Source: Alkalisalibacterium limincola
Lineage (GTDB): Bacteria; Pseudomonadota; Gammaproteobacteria; Xanthomonadales; Xanthomonadaceae
Direction of reading: 5' to 3'
NCBI RefSeq assembly: GCF_008017755.1
Contig: NZ_VRTS01000002.1
Coordinates: 124,001-188,000, forward strand
DNA length: 64,000 bases
Shown: piece by piece, positions 61,992 to 64,000 of the stretch
How positions within the stretch are numbered: the stretch's first letter is position 1
Layout: each line of letters starts with the position of its first letter
Program-made: the position numbers and the translations under genes
Notes under the pieces: model-generated
Databases searched by the model: none
Seen by the model: the letters and a program-made list of their open reading frames with translations, nothing else
Told to the model about the DNA's origin: nothing

Positions 61992-62780
61992 GTGTCGGAC
62001 ATCCTGGAGAAGATCGTGGCGCGCAAGCGCGAGGAAGTGGCCGAGCGCAGCACCCGCGTGCCCCTTGCCGACCTCGAACGGAAGCTCGAAGGCGCACCGT
62101 TGGTGCGTGGATTCACCCGGGCCCTGCTCTCACGCATATCGTCCGGCGATCCCGCGGTCATCGCCGAAATAAAGAAGGCCAGCCCCTCCAAGGGCGTCAT
62201 CCGACCGGATTTCCGGCCGGGAGACATCGCCCGCAGCTATGCCGCTGGCGGTGCCGCCTGCCTCTCGGTGCTGACCGATGTCGATTTCTTCCAGGGCGCC
62301 GACGCCTACCTGGCCGAGGCCAGGGCCGCCTGCGAGCTTCCCGTGCTGCGCAAGGACTTCACCGTCGACCCCTACCAGGTGGTCGAGGCGCGGGTGCTCG
62401 GTGCGGACTGCATCCTGCTGATCGTCGCCGCGCTCGACGATCCGGCGCTGGCCCGGCTCTCGCACCTCGCCATGGAGCTGGGCATGGACGTGCTGGTCGA
62501 GGTCCATGACATCGACGAGCTCGAACGCGCGCTGCAGCTGGCGGTGCCGCTGGTCGGGATCAACAACCGCAACCTGCGTACCTTCGAGGTGTCGCTGGAC
62601 ACCACGCTGTCGATGAAGGCCGCGGTACCGCCGGACCGCCTGCTGGTCACCGAAAGCGGCATCGTCACGCCCGCGGACGTGGCGCGCATGCGCGGGGAAG
62701 GCGTGAACGCCTTCCTGGTGGGCGAGAGCTTCATGCGCGCGCCGGACCCGGGCACGGAACTGCGACGCCTGTTCGGCTGA
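61992..62780 (+). CDS. trpC: Indole-3-glycerol phosphate synthase
   Basis: A 262-residue TIM-barrel enzyme that closes the indole ring from carboxyphenylamino-deoxyribulose phosphate. Signatures are [41 protein letters not shown] and LLVTESGI. It is not fused to TrpF. The GTG start at 61992 is four bases after the trpD stop. It converges with the acetyltransferase gene, with stops six bases apart. Confidence 0.96.
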   Translation: MSDILEKIVARKREEVAERSTRVPLADLERKLEGAPLVRGFTRALLSRISSGDPAVIAEIKKASPSKGVIRPDFRPGDIARSYAAGGAACLSVLTDVDFFQGADAYLAEARAACELPVLRKDFTVDPYQVVEARVLGADCILLIVAALDDPALARLSHLAMELGMDVLVEVHDIDELERALQLAVPLVGINNRNLRTFEVSLDTTLSMKAAVPPDRLLVTESGIVTPADVARMRGEGVNAFLVGESFMRAPDPGTELRRLFG

Positions 62781-62786
62781 TGCGGC

Positions 62787-63250
62787 TCAGGCGTCGCCGA
62801 AGCGCTTGACCAGGCGCACCGAGCCGTCCTCGAAGCCGCACTCACGGTAGAGCTTGTGGGCATCCTTGCGATGCCCGGCGCTGGACACCTCGATGCGCGT
62901 CGCGCCCGCCGTCCGGGCACGGCGCTCGGCCTCGCCCACCAGCCAGCGGCCCAGGCCGCGGCCGCGGCAGTGGTCGCCACGACCAGCGCGGAGATCCGGC
63001 AGCTGGCCCGGCCCAGCGGCAGCGAGTACATGAAGTCCAGCGCCAACAGCCCGCAGCAACGACCCTGCACCTCCAGCAGCAGGAGCTCGTGGCCGGGGTG
63101 GTCCTCGAGGTGGGCGATGCGGTCGCCGGCGTCGTCCAGGGAGCAGGGATAGCCCAGCTCGCCCAGCAGGTCCGCCACCATCGCGGCGTCCACCAGCTCC
63201 GCCGGCCGCAGCAGCGGCTGGTCCGGATCCGGCGGAAACACCGTGGCCAT
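62787..63250 (-). CDS. GNAT family N-acetyltransferase, one frameshift
   Basis: A ~154-residue GNAT protein. The acetyl-CoA motif is ATTARGRGLGRWLVGEAERRA after restoring one missing base near 62972 (a GCGGCC-type repeat); before it the frame reads LLRPAELVDAAMVADLLGELGY. The C-terminal stretch has HKLYRECGFEDGSVRL, the usual Tyr-containing strand. ATG 63250 is three bases after the clp stop, so it is the second gene of a clp operon. Substrate unknown. Confidence 0.88.
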
Positions 63251-63253
63251 CGC

Positions 63254-63949
63254 TCAGCGCGTGCCGTAGATGACGATCGTCTTGCCGCGGGCGTGCAGGA
63301 CGCCCTGTTCCATGAGCTGCTTGAGCACGCGGCCGGCCATCTCCCGCGAGCAGCCCACGATCCGCGCCAGTTCCTGTCGCGACACCTTGATCTGGGTCCC
63401 GTCGGGATGGGTCATCGCGTCGGGTTCCTCGCAAAGGTCCAGCAGCGTGCGCACGATGCGGCCGGTCACGTCGAGGAAGGCCAGGCGGCTGGCCTTGCGG
63501 CTGGTGTCGAGCAGGCGCTTGGACAGCTGCGCGCCGATCGCATAGAGGATCTTCGGGCATTCAGCCGCCAACGTGCCCTGGAACAGGCTGTGCAGGCGGT
63601 CGAAGCTGATCTCGGCAAGCTCGCAGGCGGTCCGGGTGCGCAGCAGGACCTCGCGGCGCTCGGCGCGCACGAACAGGCCCATTTCACCGATGAAATCGCC
63701 GGCGTTCACGTAGCCCAGCACCAGCTCGCGGCCGTCGGACTCCTCGCTGATGATGCTCAGCGAGCCATTGATCACGTAATACAGCGTGCCGGTGGGGTCG
63801 CCCGGGCGGAAGATCTCCGATCGCGAGGGGTGGCGGCGGCGGTGGCAGTGGGCCAGGAAGCGGTCGATGGTCGGACGGTCCAGGGTCAGGCCAGTCATCG
63901 GCGGTTCCTGGTGCAGCGGCGCATTGGCCATCTGAAGCAGTGTCGGCAT
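63254..63949 (-). CDS. clp: CRP-like global regulator Clp
   Basis: A 231-residue CRP/FNR family regulator. The cyclic-nucleotide-binding domain (about residues 25-130) has FRPGDPTGTLYYVINGSLSI and GDFIGEMGLF. The winged helix (~186-208) has VSRQELARIVGCSREMAGRVL. The Clp of Xanthomonas campestris, known to bind cyclic di-GMP and thereby lose DNA binding, is nearly the same length and sequence, and Glu100 here lines up with its Glu99, which I recall as needed for the response. ATG 63949. Upstream 51 bp to the window edge holds no complete promoter. Confidence 0.95.
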   Translation of the reverse strand: MPTLLQMANAPLHQEPPMTGLTLDRPTIDRFLAHCHRRRHPSRSEIFRPGDPTGTLYYVINGSLSIISEESDGRELVLGYVNAGDFIGEMGLFVRAERREVLLRTRTACELAEISFDRLHSLFQGTLAAECPKILYAIGAQLSKRLLDTSRKASRLAFLDVTGRIVRTLLDLCEEPDAMTHPDGTQIKVSRQELARIVGCSREMAGRVLKQLMEQGVLHARGKTIVIYGTR

Positions 63950-64000
63950 CGTGGCGAACCCACTATTCGGTTGAACCGCAGCTTAGGCCCTAGTGGGCTT

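Overview
The window is about 64 kb of dense, GC-rich bacterial chromosome. It most likely comes from the Lysobacterales (Xanthomonadales, Gammaproteobacteria). The best evidence is at the right end: trpE, trpG, trpD and trpC run into a convergent gene for a CRP-like regulator that matches Xanthomonas Clp closely, the same layout as in Xanthomonas. DUF3014, DUF1415, a lipoyl-bearing E3 and an RcnB-type protein also fit. The genus cannot be fixed. No rRNA, tRNA, CRISPR array, insertion sequence or prophage was seen.

Layout. 1-9 kb: FAD oxidoreductase (runs off the left edge), lipoprotein, ABC-2 exporter pair, OsmC, DUF4136 lipoprotein, HPF/RaiA-type factor, alkane hydroxylase AlkB, RcnB-like protein. 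9-20 kb: RNA modification (RsmC-like, RsuA), YajQ, DUF1415, DUF885 metallohydrolase, GNAT, glutaminase, a YcgG/DUF1989 pair, DinB, deoxyinosine glycosylase and a MOSC protein. 20-25.6 kb: an unknown lipoprotein and outer-membrane barrel, a Bax-inhibitor-1 protein, SDR, DUF2884 protein and TrmH-type methyltransferase. 25.7-31.1 kb: a possible structured RNA, then pyruvate dehydrogenase E2, a GNAT-nitrilase fusion and E3. 31.2-38.8 kb: an outer-membrane protein, a Ca2+/Na+ antiporter and a complete seven-gene Mrp Na+/H+ antiporter operon. 38.9-49.3 kb: a Rossmann protein, then a five-gene set of surface lipase, DUF1302, DUF1329, YCF48-like protein and RND/MMPL transporter. 49.3-53.6 kb: DMT exporter, Mpo1-like protein, PurC, cytochrome c, J protein, Rpe and two tiny ORFs. 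53.9-64 kb: a two-component system of the kind associated with proteobacterial dedicated sortases, then the trp genes with a diguanylate cyclase between trpE and trpG, an acetyltransferase and clp.

How parts work together. The 39.9-49.3 kb set looks like a lipid or ester uptake system: lipoprotein lipase at the surface, outer-membrane barrel, periplasmic LolA-like carrier and an RND pump. With the separate AlkB it suggests use of lipids or hydrocarbons. E2 and E3 supply pyruvate dehydrogenase, but E1 is outside the window. The GGDEF enzyme, YajQ and Clp are three c-di-GMP-linked proteins in one window, two of them beside trp.

Sequence quality. At least fifteen genes, including trpE, lpd, dinB and mrpG, are broken by one or two single-base gains or losses, most of them at short G or C runs or GC-rich repeats. 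Reading frame resumes with full family conservation after each. This pattern looks like uncorrected base-calling error, not pseudogene decay, so I annotate these as single genes and give the estimated break points.
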